A DNA stretch of 64,000 bases, from assembly GCA_017547885.1 (NCBI GenBank), contig JAFYOP010000004.1, positions 259,287 through 323,286 of the forward strand. The letters run 5' to 3'. This document shows, piece by piece, positions 42,437-50,213 of this stretch. The translations under genes and the position numbers were made by a program. Under the pieces are notes generated by a model, which was not told the DNA's origin, searched no databases, and saw only the letters and a list, made by a program, of their open reading frames with translations. Every line of letters starts with the position of its first letter. Positions within the stretch are counted from its first letter, which is position 1. The DNA comes from Clostridia bacterium (GTDB taxonomy: Bacteria > Bacillota > Clostridia > Christensenellales > CAG-138).

Positions 42437-44155
42437 TTATGCTGCGGTTTCAGCCTCAGCGGGAAGTTCAGCGGGTACTTCTGTTCCGGCAGGGGCTTCT
42501 GCGGCGGGAGCTTCAGTGGTCTGGCCTGCGGCGGGAGCCACATAGGTCACAGAGGGGATAAAGGAGAGACCCATGTAGTCTTCACCGGTGGCGCTGTCCA
42601 GGTCAATGTAGGCCTGGGTATATGCTACCTGAGTGGTGGAGCCGGGGGCCAGCTCTGCGGTGTGGTAGAAGAGGCGGAAGCTGCCGTCCTTCATGCGAAC
42701 CAGCAGGCCGATGGGCTTTGCGGGTGTCATTACGGTGGCGGGAGTTTCTTCCTTGTCCTTCTTCTTGCCGTCAGACTCTACCTGAGTTTCAACGGAAACA
42801 TTGGGGAAGGAGGTAAGGTATACCACACGCATGTCAGTCTCGGCGATCCACTCGGAATAGGAGGCCCAGTTGCCTGCGGCCATCTGCTCCATGGTGAGGG
42901 CGGGATTGCCTTCAACGGCGGTGTTTACAAAGTTTGCGGAGGGAGCGGTTTCGGTGGCTTCTTCCTTCTTATCATCATCCTTCTTTTTCTTGTCATCGTC
43001 ATCATTGGCAAGTGCGGAAGGCTCTACGATGGTTCCCTTGGTGTAGGCGGTGTTCAGGTTGGTGGCCAGCACGGACAGCAGCTGAGCACGGTTGGAGGAC
43101 AGGTCTGCAAACTGCTGACGCAGAGCGTTGATGTTCTCGATGGTCAGATTGGGCAGGAAACGCTGAGCATAGGGTGCGAATGCGCCGGACATATACTCGT
43201 TGGCGGCGGACTCGGATGCCAGAGCCAGAGCGCTGGTGCGGAAGTCAACATATGCGTTGGGGTCAGCTGCAAAGGCGTTAAATGCCTCGTCAAAGGCGGT
43301 GGTGAGGGAGCCGGAAGCGTGAACAACGGACTGGAGAGCCGCAGTTTCAATGCCGTACTTTGCATATTCTTCTACAGCAGCTTTGTTTTCTGCGGTATTG
43401 GCTTCTGCAAACATTGCAGAGCCTGCGCCGTAGGTAACAACCACGTTGCCGCCGGTAACAGAAACATCCTGAAGGTTTTCAAGGTAGGGATGAATACTCT
43501 TGCTTACCTTTACTGCCAGAGCAGAAGGGTCAGCATCAAAACGGGCGCAGATCCATCTGAGGGGGAGACTCCAGCCGTTGCCCAGCTTAAGGTCCTTTAC
43601 GCTGAGGGTGACGTCGCTGGCATCTGCGGAGATGTCGCATACAGCCCTGAGGGGTATCTTGAGATTGCCCAGCACAGAGAACTCAAGGTCCGCGGTGAGT
43701 GCGCCTTCGGTTTCGGTGGAGATACCCATGCCGGAGAGACGGGCGTTTGCTGCAGCCAGAGTGGTATCCAGCTTTTCAAGCTCAGCAATGGCGCCGGTCT
43801 GATACAGCAGCCACCAGATATCGTTCTTGTCCAGCTTCATGGAGACGGAATGGTTTGCGCCGTCGGAGGTGAAGCTGTAACGAGTGGCGGCATCCATGGG
43901 CTGGCTCTGTACGCACTCGGTAATATTGTCGTACTGACCGCCGCACTTCTGCAGATACAGCATAAAGCCGGCCAGGGCCGCTGCGATAACAAGTATTACA
44001 GCAAGCACAACCAGAACGGTGGTCTTTATTATCTTCTTGCGCCTTTTCTTCTTGCGGCGTGCTTCACGGGCGGCTTCCTTTCGGGCTGCGCGTTCTGCGG
44101 CTTCCTCTTCTGTGAGGATCCTTTCTTTTTCCCTTACCGGAGTTTCGGTAGCCAT
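42437..44155 (-). CDS. Unknown large anchored exported protein
   Basis: This 572-residue protein is not recognised. Residues 1-45 are charged and basic (AAREARRKKKRRKKIIK), then one membrane helix (about 46-68) places the rest outside. The outside part is rich in Ala, Ser and Asp, has a DDDDKKKKDDDKKEE spacer (about 370-385) and ends in a Pro/Ala/Glu/Thr tail (about 540-572). Lone Cys residues occur near the helix. Layout suggests a surface or envelope protein. It is monocistronic with its own terminator. Codon choice is biased like that of well-expressed genes. Confidence 0.7.
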   Translation of the reverse strand: MATETPVREKERILTEEEAAERAARKEAAREARRKKKRRKKIIKTTVLVVLAVILVIAAALAGFMLYLQKCGGQYDNITECVQSQPMDAATRYSFTSDGANHSVSMKLDKNDIWWLLYQTGAIAELEKLDTTLAAANARLSGMGISTETEGALTADLEFSVLGNLKIPLRAVCDISADASDVTLSVKDLKLGNGWSLPLRWICARFDADPSALAVKVSKSIHPYLENLQDVSVTGGNVVVTYGAGSAMFAEANTAENKAAVEEYAKYGIETAALQSVVHASGSLTTAFDEAFNAFAADPNAYVDFRTSALALASESAANEYMSGAFAPYAQRFLPNLTIENINALRQQFADLSSNRAQLLSVLATNLNTAYTKGTIVEPSALANDDDDKKKKDDDKKEEATETAPSANFVNTAVEGNPALTMEQMAAGNWASYSEWIAETDMRVVYLTSFPNVSVETQVESDGKKKDKEETPATVMTPAKPIGLLVRMKDGSFRLFYHTAELAPGSTTQVAYTQAYIDLDSATGEDYMGLSFIPSVTYVAPAAGQTTEAPAAEAPAGTEVPAELPAEAETAA

Positions 44156-44307
44156 ATCTTATATCCTTTCACTGTTGTATTTTATATTTTTGCTCATGTG
44201 CGCAAAGACACATCGTACATTTTAACACAATAAGCAAAATCTAACAAGTATATTGCGATAATTGGCGTATTTTGCCGGTTCTTAAAGGGGAGGACATCAC
44301 TGTAAAA

Positions 44308-44397
44308 TAATTCCCACCAATATTATAGGAATTATTGACAGGGAGAGTGGGGTATGCTAAATTAGATACAGGAAATCACAGCGAATAAGTGGGAATT
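44308..44397 (+). promoter_or_regulatory. Promoter and inverted repeats of the iron-sulfur operon
   Basis: TTGACA (44335-44340) and TAAATT (44358-44363) are spaced 17 bases apart. An inverted repeat TAATTCC (44308-44314) and GGAATTA (44328-44334) abuts the -35. AATTCCCAC (44309-44317) also recurs inverted as GTGGGAATT at 44389-44397, just before the Rrf2 start, so the promoter is bracketed by matching half-sites. Control by the Rrf2 protein itself is inferred. Confidence 0.55.
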
Positions 44398-44407
44398 GGA
44401 GGCGCGC

Positions 44408-44854
44408 ATGAAGCTGTCAACAAAGGCCAGATACGGCCTGAAGGCAATGGTTGACCTTTCCATGAATTTCGGCGGCGGACATATGAGCACCGCAAACCTT
44501 GCCCAGCAGCAGGGCATAAGCGAATCCTACCTTGAGCAGCTCATAGCCTCCCTGAAAAAGGCGGGCCTTGTAACCTCTGTGCGGGGAGCTCAGGGCGGAT
44601 ACAGCCTTTCCCGACCGCCGGATGAGATAAACGTAGGCGAAGTGCTCAGGGCCCTTGAGGGCAGCACAGACGTTATGAACTGCGTAAGCAGCACCAGCGT
44701 CATCTGCAGCAACGCCTGCAGCTGCAGCGCAAGGCCACTGTGGCTGAAGCTTCAGCAGCGCATAGACGAAGTACTGGATACCACTACACTTGCCGATATG
44801 GCGGTGGACTATAAAACGCAGCTTAACCGCTTTGATAAGGCGGAGGAGGAATAA
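44408..44854 (+). CDS. Rrf2-family regulator (IscR/CymR-like)
   Basis: This 148-residue winged-helix protein starts MKLSTKARYGLKAMVDL and has the recognition helix QGISESYLEQL (about 36-46) and RGAQGGYSL wing (about 62). NCVSSTSVICSNACSCS (key Cys near 94, 103, 107, 109) supplies ligands for an iron-sulfur cluster as in IscR. It precedes cysteine desulfurase and IscU by three bases, so it should tune Fe-S assembly or cysteine use. ATG 44408 follows GGAGG. Confidence 0.9.
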   Translation: MKLSTKARYGLKAMVDLSMNFGGGHMSTANLAQQQGISESYLEQLIASLKKAGLVTSVRGAQGGYSLSRPPDEINVGEVLRALEGSTDVMNCVSSTSVICSNACSCSARPLWLKLQQRIDEVLDTTTLADMAVDYKTQLNRFDKAEEE

Positions 44855-44857
44855 TAA

Positions 44858-46018
44858 ATGAGAAAAGTATACATGGATAACGCGGCTACCACAGCCCTTG
44901 CCCCGGAAGTACTGGAGCAGATGATGCCCTATCTTACCACAACCTTTGGCAATCCTTCCAGCGTTCACGCCTTTGGCCGTGAAGCAAGGACCGGAATCGA
45001 TAAGGCACGCCAGCAGGTTGCGGCTGCCCTTAACGCAGAGGTGGACGAGATAATCTTCACCGGCTGCGGCACCGAGAGCGACAACACCGTTCTCCTTGGC
45101 GTTGCTGCCAAGTATAAGGCCAAGGGAAACCACATAATCACCACCAACATTGAGCATCACGCAATACTGCATACCGCGGAATATCTTGAAAAGAACGGCT
45201 GCGAAGTGACCTATCTGCCCGTTGACCAATACGGCAGAGTAAGCGCCGAGCAGGTCGCCGCTGCCATAAAGGACAACACCATACTGGTGTCCATAATGTT
45301 TGCAAATAATGAAGTGGGCAGCATAATGCCCATAGCTGAAATCGGTGCCGTATGCCGCGAAAAGGGCGTGCTGTTCCATACCGACGCCGTTCAGGCTGTA
45401 GGACATGTGCCCATCGACGTAAAGGCCATGAACATCGACATGCTGTCCCTTTCTGCCCACAAGTTCCACGGTCCCAAGGGAGTAGGCGCGCTGTATGTAC
45501 GCCGGGGCATTCGTCTGCCCTCCTTTGTAATGGGCGGCGGCCAGGAAAAGGGCCGCAGAGCAGGTACCGAGAACACTGCAGGCGTGGTTGGTCTTGGCGC
45601 TGCGGTTGAGATGTCCTGTGCACATATGGAAGAAAATGCCAAGCGCATGACCGCCCTTCGCAACAGGCTCATGGAAGGCATCGAGAGGGAGATACCCGAG
45701 GTAAAGCTCAATGGCCACCGCACTGAGCGCCTCCCCAACAACGTAAACTACAGCATACGCTATATCGAGGGCGAGTCCATACTGCTGATGCTGGATATGA
45801 ACGGCATTGCCGCATCCTCCGGCTCCGCCTGTACCTCCGGCTCACTTGATCCTTCCCACGTTTTGTTGGCGCTGGGTCTGGACCACGAGACTGCCCATGG
45901 CTCTGTTCGCCTGACTCTGGGCGATGAGACCACCGAGGAGGATATCGATTATGTTATCGATGTGCTTAAAAAGACCGCCGAGAGGCTTCGCATGATGTCT
46001 CCCCTGTACAAGGGCTAA
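44858..46018 (+). CDS. nifS: Cysteine desulfurase (IscS/NifS type)
   Basis: This 386-residue PLP enzyme takes sulfur from cysteine for Fe-S clusters. It shows YMDNAATT at the N-terminus, NIEHHAIL (about 100), the PLP lysine in SAHKFHGPKG (Lys 202) and the persulfide loop SSGSACTSGS (Cys 325), a long loop as in IscS/NifS rather than SufS. IscU follows 32 bases later, its partner scaffold. Confidence 0.95.
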   Translation: MRKVYMDNAATTALAPEVLEQMMPYLTTTFGNPSSVHAFGREARTGIDKARQQVAAALNAEVDEIIFTGCGTESDNTVLLGVAAKYKAKGNHIITTNIEHHAILHTAEYLEKNGCEVTYLPVDQYGRVSAEQVAAAIKDNTILVSIMFANNEVGSIMPIAEIGAVCREKGVLFHTDAVQAVGHVPIDVKAMNIDMLSLSAHKFHGPKGVGALYVRRGIRLPSFVMGGGQEKGRRAGTENTAGVVGLGAAVEMSCAHMEENAKRMTALRNRLMEGIEREIPEVKLNGHRTERLPNNVNYSIRYIEGESILLMLDMNGIAASSGSACTSGSLDPSHVLLALGLDHETAHGSVRLTLGDETTEEDIDYVIDVLKKTAERLRMMSPLYKG

Positions 46019-46050
46019 TATTGATAAATTCTTCAAGGAGATAGAATAAT

Positions 46051-46431
46051 ATGTATACCGAAAAAGTACTGGATCATTTCAGCAACCCCCGCAACATGGG
46101 CGAGGTAGAGGGCGCAAACGGCATCGGCACCGTGGGCAATGCCAAGTGCGGCGATATAATGCAGATTTCTCTCAAGATAAATGACGAGGGCATCATTGAG
46201 GATGTTGGCTTCAAGACCTTCGGCTGCGGCGCGGCAATCGCCACCAGCTCCATGGCCACCGAAATGATAAAGGGCAAGAGTATAGAGGAAGCCCTGCAGC
46301 TGAGCAATTCCGCCGTAGTGGAAGCGCTGGAAGGTCTGCCCCCCGCAAAGATCCACTGCTCCGTACTGGCCGAAGAGGCGGTAAAGGCAGCGCTGGAAGA
46401 CTATTACAAGCGCAAGGAAGAGGCAAAGTAA
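46051..46431 (+). CDS. iscU: Fe-S cluster assembly scaffold IscU/NifU N-terminal type
   Basis: This 126-residue scaffold receives sulfur from the desulfurase. It has the three ligand Cys at about 33 (NAKCGD), 59 (FGCGAAIA) and 103 (KIHCSVLAEEA), with FSNPRNMGEVE near the start. No NifU C-terminal domain is present, as usual in clostridial nifS-iscU pairs. AAGGAGA precedes ATG. Confidence 0.94.
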   Translation: MYTEKVLDHFSNPRNMGEVEGANGIGTVGNAKCGDIMQISLKINDEGIIEDVGFKTFGCGAAIATSSMATEMIKGKSIEEALQLSNSAVVEALEGLPPAKIHCSVLAEEAVKAALEDYYKRKEEAK

Positions 46432-46462
46432 GCTTCCTTACATAACTTTACATCACCATCAT

Positions 46463-46498
46463 CACTCCTTTCGGGGCATACTATTTCCGAAAGGAGTG
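46463..46498 (+). promoter_or_regulatory. Hairpin covering the ribosome site of the 52-residue gene
   Basis: CACTCCTTTCGG (46463-46474) pairs perfectly with CCGAAAGGAGTG (46487-46498). The 3' arm contains AAGGAG, the only ribosome site for ATG 46504. It may hide that site or act as a weak terminator for iscU; only GTGTGTTT follows. Confidence 0.6.
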
Positions 46499-46503
46499 TG
46501 TTT

Positions 46504-46662
46504 ATGAAGACTGCAACATTTATGGCAGGTATCGCTGCAGGCATGGTAATGGCAGGGGCTGTACTGTCTACCGCGTACCCCGATGTGCCCCGGCGCATGA
46601 GCCGGGATGCCCGCAAGGTGATACGCTGCGGCAAGAGAATGATGTGCGGAATGTTTGAATAA
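46504..46662 (+). CDS. Small cysteine-containing membrane-anchored protein, unknown
   Basis: This 52-residue protein has a hydrophobic Ala/Gly/Met-rich N-terminal helix (about 5-24, AGIAAGMVMAGAV) and a basic tail with RRMSRDARKVIRCGKRMMCG, Cys near 42 and 48. AAGGAG lies 5 bases before ATG, inside a hairpin. The family is not recognised. The placement after iscU, the two Cys and the helix suggest a small membrane peptide, but no function can be named. Confidence 0.55.
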   Translation: MKTATFMAGIAAGMVMAGAVLSTAYPDVPRRMSRDARKVIRCGKRMMCGMFE

Positions 46663-46690
46663 ACGCCGCATGGAACGGGAAAATGACGAG

Positions 46691-46727
46691 GGCGGCTCGC
46701 TTATAAAAGGCGGGCCGCCAATCTTTT
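46691..46727 (+). terminator. Terminator-like hairpin after the 52-residue gene
   Basis: GGCGGCTCGC (46691-46700) pairs with GCGGGCCGCC (46710-46719), ten pairs with one G-T, followed by AATCTTTT. The T run is short. Confidence 0.5.
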
Positions 46728-46801
46728 ATGGAGCATGTATGGGAGAATATGTACGGTATGTAAATATGAAGGCAAAATTTGTCGGCAGGTGTCATTGCGT
46801 G

Positions 46802-46831
46802 TTTACAAGAATATGGTAAAGAGGGTATAAT
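46802..46831 (+). promoter_or_regulatory. Promoter of the ireB operon
   Basis: TTTACA (46802-46807) and perfect TATAAT (46826-46831) are spaced 18 bases apart, 28 bases before ATG 46860. Confidence 0.65.
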
Positions 46832-46859
46832 TTAGGTGAATAAGTGGAGGTTTATGCAT

Positions 46860-47129
46860 ATGAGCGACCAGACCAACCAAACCGTACATTTCAGGATCCA
46901 GAACGAGCGCACCAAGGCAGGCGATGTGCTGGTGCAGGTGTATAAGGCCATGTCCGAAAAAGGATACGATCCCGTAAATCAGATAGTGGGCTACCTTATC
47001 TCCGGCGACCCCACCTACATCACCAGCTATAACAATGCCCGCTACCTTATCCGCATGCTGGAAAGGGACGAGCTGCTTGAGGAGCTTGTAAAGTTCTACA
47101 TCAGCAATCACGGACCGCTGGAAGACTGA
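46860..47129 (+). CDS. ireB: IreB family regulatory phosphoprotein (UPF0297)
   Basis: This 89-residue protein matches the IreB/UPF0297 family: HFRIQNERTKAGDVL, GYDPVNQIVGYLISGDPTYIT and RMLERDELLEELVKFY. In Enterococcus IreB is a substrate of the PASTA kinase IreK and affects envelope-stress responses. It starts at ATG 46860, 9 bases after GGAGG. It is followed by ruvX and a DUF1292 gene, the order found across Firmicutes. Confidence 0.92.
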   Translation: MSDQTNQTVHFRIQNERTKAGDVLVQVYKAMSEKGYDPVNQIVGYLISGDPTYITSYNNARYLIRMLERDELLEELVKFYISNHGPLED

Positions 47130-47150
47130 TCTTTTAACTCAGCATAAACG

Positions 47151-47175
47151 GGCCGCATATTACTGCGGCCTTTTT
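47151..47175 (+). terminator. Intrinsic terminator or attenuator between ireB and ruvX
   Basis: GGCCGCA (47151-47157) pairs with TGCGGCC (47164-47170), followed by TTTTT. It ends only 15 bases before ruvX, so it may lower but not abolish read-through; no separate ruvX promoter is seen. Confidence 0.65.
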
Positions 47176-47190
47176 GAAAGGATTATCAAT

Positions 47191-47613
47191 ATGATGAGAG
47201 TGCTGGCCCTGGATATAGGGGATAAGCGCATAGGCGTAGCTGTAAGCGACCCCTTGGGCATAACCGCCCAGGGGCTGGAAACATATACCCGTACAGGTGA
47301 TCTGGATAAGGACACGGACTATCTTGTGGCCCTTGCCAACAAATACAAGCCTGTCCGCCTGCTTTTCGGTATGCCCCGTAATATGGACGGCAGCTATGGC
47401 TTTGCCAGCGAAAAGGTAAAGGACTTTGCCGCCGCCGTATGCGCCAAGTGGGACGGCGAGCATGCCTTTTACGATGAGCGCCTTACCACTGTTGAGGCGG
47501 AGCGGGTGCTGTGCGAGGCGGAGCTGGACTGGCGCAAGCGCAGAAAGGTAGTGGATAAGGTGGCCGCGGTCGTGATACTTCAGGGCTACCTTGCCACCAA
47601 TCCCAAGCTGTAA
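47191..47613 (+). CDS. ruvX: Holliday junction resolvase-like protein RuvX/YqgF
   Basis: This 140-residue RNase H-fold protein has LALDIGDKRIGVAVSD (catalytic Asp about 8), FGMPRNMDGS (about 59), DERLTTVEA (Glu about 96) and the closing DKVAAVVILQGYL. It acts in rRNA processing and/or junction resolution. Its start is ATG 47191 or the adjacent ATG 47194, with GAAAGGA upstream. It is followed 30 bases later by the DUF1292 gene. Confidence 0.9.
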   Translation: MMRVLALDIGDKRIGVAVSDPLGITAQGLETYTRTGDLDKDTDYLVALANKYKPVRLLFGMPRNMDGSYGFASEKVKDFAAAVCAKWDGEHAFYDERLTTVEAERVLCEAELDWRKRRKVVDKVAAVVILQGYLATNPKL

Positions 47614-47643
47614 TTTCATTATTTTATTAAGGAGATATACAAA

Positions 47644-47934
47644 ATGAACGAAGAGATCCGCGAAGTGGCCCTGCTGGACGAGGACGGCAAGGAGACCGTA
47701 TTCGAACATATACTTACCTTCCTTTACGAAGGCGGCCGTTATGTTGCCCTGTGTCCCATTCAGGAGGACAGCTCCATGGAAGAGGATGAGGCAGAGGTGA
47801 TCATACTGCAGATCGTCAGCGAAAACGGCGAGGACACCTATAAGAGCATCGAGAGCGAAGTGCTGCTCAATGAAGTATTCGATGCGTTCCTTGAGCTCAT
47901 GGAGGAGATAGAGGAGGAAGACGAGGAGGAGTAA
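47644..47934 (+). CDS. DUF1292 acidic protein (YrzB family)
   Basis: This 96-residue, very acidic protein (EEIEEEDEEE tail) has the DUF1292 pattern VALLDEDGKETVFEHILTF and YVALCPI, ending in a YKSIESEVLLNEVFDAF helix. Its function is unknown, but it is a standing neighbour of ireB and ruvX. AAGGAGAT precedes ATG. Its stop overlaps the next start by one base. Confidence 0.88.
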   Translation: MNEEIREVALLDEDGKETVFEHILTFLYEGGRYVALCPIQEDSSMEEDEAEVIILQIVSENGEDTYKSIESEVLLNEVFDAFLELMEEIEEEDEEE

Positions 47935-48200
47935 TGGAGCCAAAGATTAGCAGAAGCAATGCGAGATTGGCAATGAGGCTGCAGGGAATAGCGGTAGTCG
48001 CCCTTGTGGGTAGCGTGTTGACCGTAAAGTGGTATATCATGCTTATCGCTATTGTATTTACATTCTTTGCGGCGCAGTATGCTGACGAGGTATGCAAGTG
48101 CCCCCATTGCGGCGCTCATTTCAGGGGTTTGAATGCATCAAAGCCGGATGCGGGCTATTGCCGCAAGTGCGGAGAGCTGATGGAATTTGACGAAGATTAA
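47934..48200 (+). CDS. Small zinc-ribbon membrane protein
   Basis: This 88-residue protein has two adjacent hydrophobic segments (about 17-47) and a C-terminal zinc ribbon CKCPHCGAHF with CRKCGEL (about 55-82). The family is not known to me. It is coupled to the DUF1292 gene by a TAATG overlap and ends the operon. Confidence 0.65.
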   Translation: MEPKISRSNARLAMRLQGIAVVALVGSVLTVKWYIMLIAIVFTFFAAQYADEVCKCPHCGAHFRGLNASKPDAGYCRKCGELMEFDED

Positions 48201-48221
48201 ACCGAATCATATATAATGAAA

Positions 48222-48257
48222 GAAACAGGTGAAAAAAGCCTGTTTCTCTTATTTTTT
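48222..48257 (+). terminator. Intrinsic terminator before the rpsB promoter
   Basis: GAAACAGG (48222-48229) pairs with CCTGTTTC (48239-48246), followed by a T-rich tail through 48257. Confidence 0.8.
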
Positions 48258-48260
48258 TGC

Positions 48261-48290
48261 TTGCATAGGGGTGGAGGATTGTGCTATAAT
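48261..48290 (+). promoter_or_regulatory. Promoter of rpsB-tsf
   Basis: TTGCAT (48261-48266) and perfect TATAAT (48285-48290) are spaced 18 bases apart. Confidence 0.7.
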
Positions 48291-48291
48291 G

Positions 48292-48412
48292 CCACCCGTA
48301 TGGGTATGCGCTATGGAACGCATATATCACACACTCGGGTGGACCGGCGGATTGTGCCTTTGACATGGGTGGGCCGCATGGGATGAGCCCCGGGGAGGAA
48401 TAATAACAAGGA
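48292..48412 (+). promoter_or_regulatory. Structured rpsB leader, possible S2 autoregulatory element
   Basis: CCACCCG (48292-48298) pairs with CGGGTGG (48336-48342), enclosing TATGCG/CGCATA. A second GC-rich block, with GGCGG and GGGCCGC, follows to GAGCCCCGGGGAGG. The first stem begins at the -10 edge, so the exact 5' end is uncertain. Ribosomal protein leaders upstream of rpsB commonly bind S2; assignment here is by position and fold only. Confidence 0.5.
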
Positions 48413-48422
48413 GGATTTTAAA

Positions 48423-49154
48423 ATGTCAGTTATTTCCATGAAGCAGCTTCTCGAGGCAGGCGTACACTTTGGTCATCAGACCCGCCGCTGGAACCCCAAG
48501 ATGAAGGAATACATCTTCACCGAGCGTAACGGCATCTACATCATCGACCTGCAGAAGACCGTTAAGAAGGCAGAAGAAGCCTACAACTTCATCCGCAGCG
48601 TTGCCGAGGCCGGCGAGAGCATTCTCTTCGTAGGCACCAAGAAGCAGGCTCAGGAGTCCATCGAGCAGGAAGCTAAGCGCTGCGAGATGTACTTTGTAAA
48701 CCAGCGTTGGCTGGGCGGTATGCTCACCAACTTCAAGACTATCCAGACCCGTATTGCCAAGCTCCGCAAGATCGAGAAGATGGAAGCCGAGGGCGATTTC
48801 GCTCTGCTGCCCAAGAAGGAAGTTATCAAGCTGAAGGCCGAGCAGGAAAAGCTGGAGAAGAACCTTTCCGGTATCAAGGAAATGAAGCGTCTCCCCGGCG
48901 CCATGTTCGTAGTAGACCCCCGCAAGGAGCACATTGCTGTTCTGGAAGCCCGCTCCCTGGGTATCCCCGTTGTTGCTATCGTTGATACCAACTGCGATCC
49001 CGACGAAGTAGATTACGCTATCCCCGGTAACGATGACGCTATCCGTGCGGTTAAGCTGATCGCTTCCAAGATGGCTGACGCCGTTCTGGAAGGCCGTCAG
49101 GGCGAGCAGATGCAGGATGCAGCCGAAGAGGCAGTTTCCGGCGACGAGTTTTAA
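48423..49154 (+). CDS. rpsB: 30S ribosomal protein S2
   Basis: This 243-residue protein opens with the S2 signature [22 protein letters not shown] (key: [11 protein letters not shown]) and has [12 protein letters not shown] (about 93), [18 protein letters not shown] (about 157) and [12 protein letters not shown] (about 183). It belongs to the small ribosomal subunit and is encoded with tsf. AAGGAGG precedes ATG. Codons are strongly biased (Ile almost only ATC), a useful yardstick for expression in this window. Confidence 0.97.
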   Translation: MSVISMKQLLEAGVHFGHQTRRWNPKMKEYIFTERNGIYIIDLQKTVKKAEEAYNFIRSVAEAGESILFVGTKKQAQESIEQEAKRCEMYFVNQRWLGGMLTNFKTIQTRIAKLRKIEKMEAEGDFALLPKKEVIKLKAEQEKLEKNLSGIKEMKRLPGAMFVVDPRKEHIAVLEARSLGIPVVAIVDTNCDPDEVDYAIPGNDDAIRAVKLIASKMADAVLEGRQGEQMQDAAEEAVSGDEF

Positions 49155-49200
49155 TTCGACTATTTAACACCACACATACACTTACAGGAGGTCAGATATA

Positions 49201-50079
49201 ATGTTTACCGCTAAAGACGTAATGAACCTTCGTGAAATGAGCGGCGCCGGCATGATGGACTGCAAGAAGGCCCTCACCGAGTGCAATGGCGACATGGATA
49301 AGGCCATGGACTATCTCCGCGAGAAGAGCCTTGCCGCTTCTGCCAAGAAGGCTTCCCGCATCGCCGCTGAAGGCGTAGTAGCCAGCTGCATCTCCGAGGA
49401 CGGCAAGGTAGCCGCCATCGTAGAGATGAACTGCGAGACCGACTTCGTAGCTAAGACCGATGACTTCAAGGCTCTGGTAGCCCAGGTTGCAAAGCTCGTA
49501 GTTGAGAAGAACCCCGCCGACGTTGATGCCCTCATGGCCATCGAGACCGGCGACGGCACCGTTGCTGAGCTGGTAACCCGCGCCGTAGCCAAGATCGGCG
49601 AAAAGATCACCATCCGTCGCTTTGCACGCAAGGAAGGCGCTCTCGTGGATACTTACATTCACCTGGGCGGCAAGATCGGCGTTCTGGTTGAGGCCGGCTG
49701 TGACTGCGATAAGGCCAAGGCTGTTATCCACGATGTAGCTATGCACATCGCCGCTGCAAAGCCCACCGCCCTCTCCCGCGAGGACGTAGACCAGGCTGAT
49801 ATCGAGAAGGAGCGCGAGATCCTCAAGGCTCAGGCTCTCAACGAGCCCAAGCCCAAGCCCATCAACATCATCGAGAAGATGGTTGAAGGCCGTATCGCCA
49901 AGTACTTCAAGGAAGTTTGCCTGCTTGAGCAGCCCTTCGTAAAGGATCCCGACCAGAGCGTTGCTCAGATCCTGGGCGATGTAGAGATCAAGGGCTTTGT
50001 ACGCTTTGAGATGGGCGAAGGCCTTGAAAAGCGTCAGGATAACTTCGCAGAAGAAGTTATGGGCCAGATGAAGAAGTAA
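49201..50079 (+). CDS. tsf: Translation elongation factor Ts
   Basis: This 292-residue factor recharges EF-Tu with GTP. The N-terminal domain has [19 protein letters not shown] and [17 protein letters not shown], and the core has [15 protein letters not shown] (about 77-91). It is longer than the shortest Firmicutes forms and has both dimerisation core halves. GGAGGTC precedes ATG. A terminator follows. Confidence 0.97.
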   Translation: MFTAKDVMNLREMSGAGMMDCKKALTECNGDMDKAMDYLREKSLAASAKKASRIAAEGVVASCISEDGKVAAIVEMNCETDFVAKTDDFKALVAQVAKLVVEKNPADVDALMAIETGDGTVAELVTRAVAKIGEKITIRRFARKEGALVDTYIHLGGKIGVLVEAGCDCDKAKAVIHDVAMHIAAAKPTALSREDVDQADIEKEREILKAQALNEPKPKPINIIEKMVEGRIAKYFKEVCLLEQPFVKDPDQSVAQILGDVEIKGFVRFEMGEGLEKRQDNFAEEVMGQMKK

Positions 50080-50100
50080 TGCTTGCTTAAGCATAATAAA

Positions 50101-50127
50101 AAGCCCCGATTTGTTCGGGGCTTTTTT
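50101..50127 (+). terminator. Intrinsic terminator after tsf
   Basis: AAGCCCCGA pairs with TCGGGGCTT around TTTGT, followed by TTTTT. Confidence 0.9.
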
Positions 50128-50213
50128 GTATTTATCGCTCCATCTTTCCTATAGGGTTTTTTTGTTATATAATAAGAGAAAACTTTCAATTATATCTTTT
50201 ACAGAGGTGTACT

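Noticed and set aside
42431..44233. 600-codon plus-strand open frame
   Set aside because: Antisense to the 572-residue anchored protein, which has a sensible signal anchor, ribosome context and its own terminator on the minus strand.
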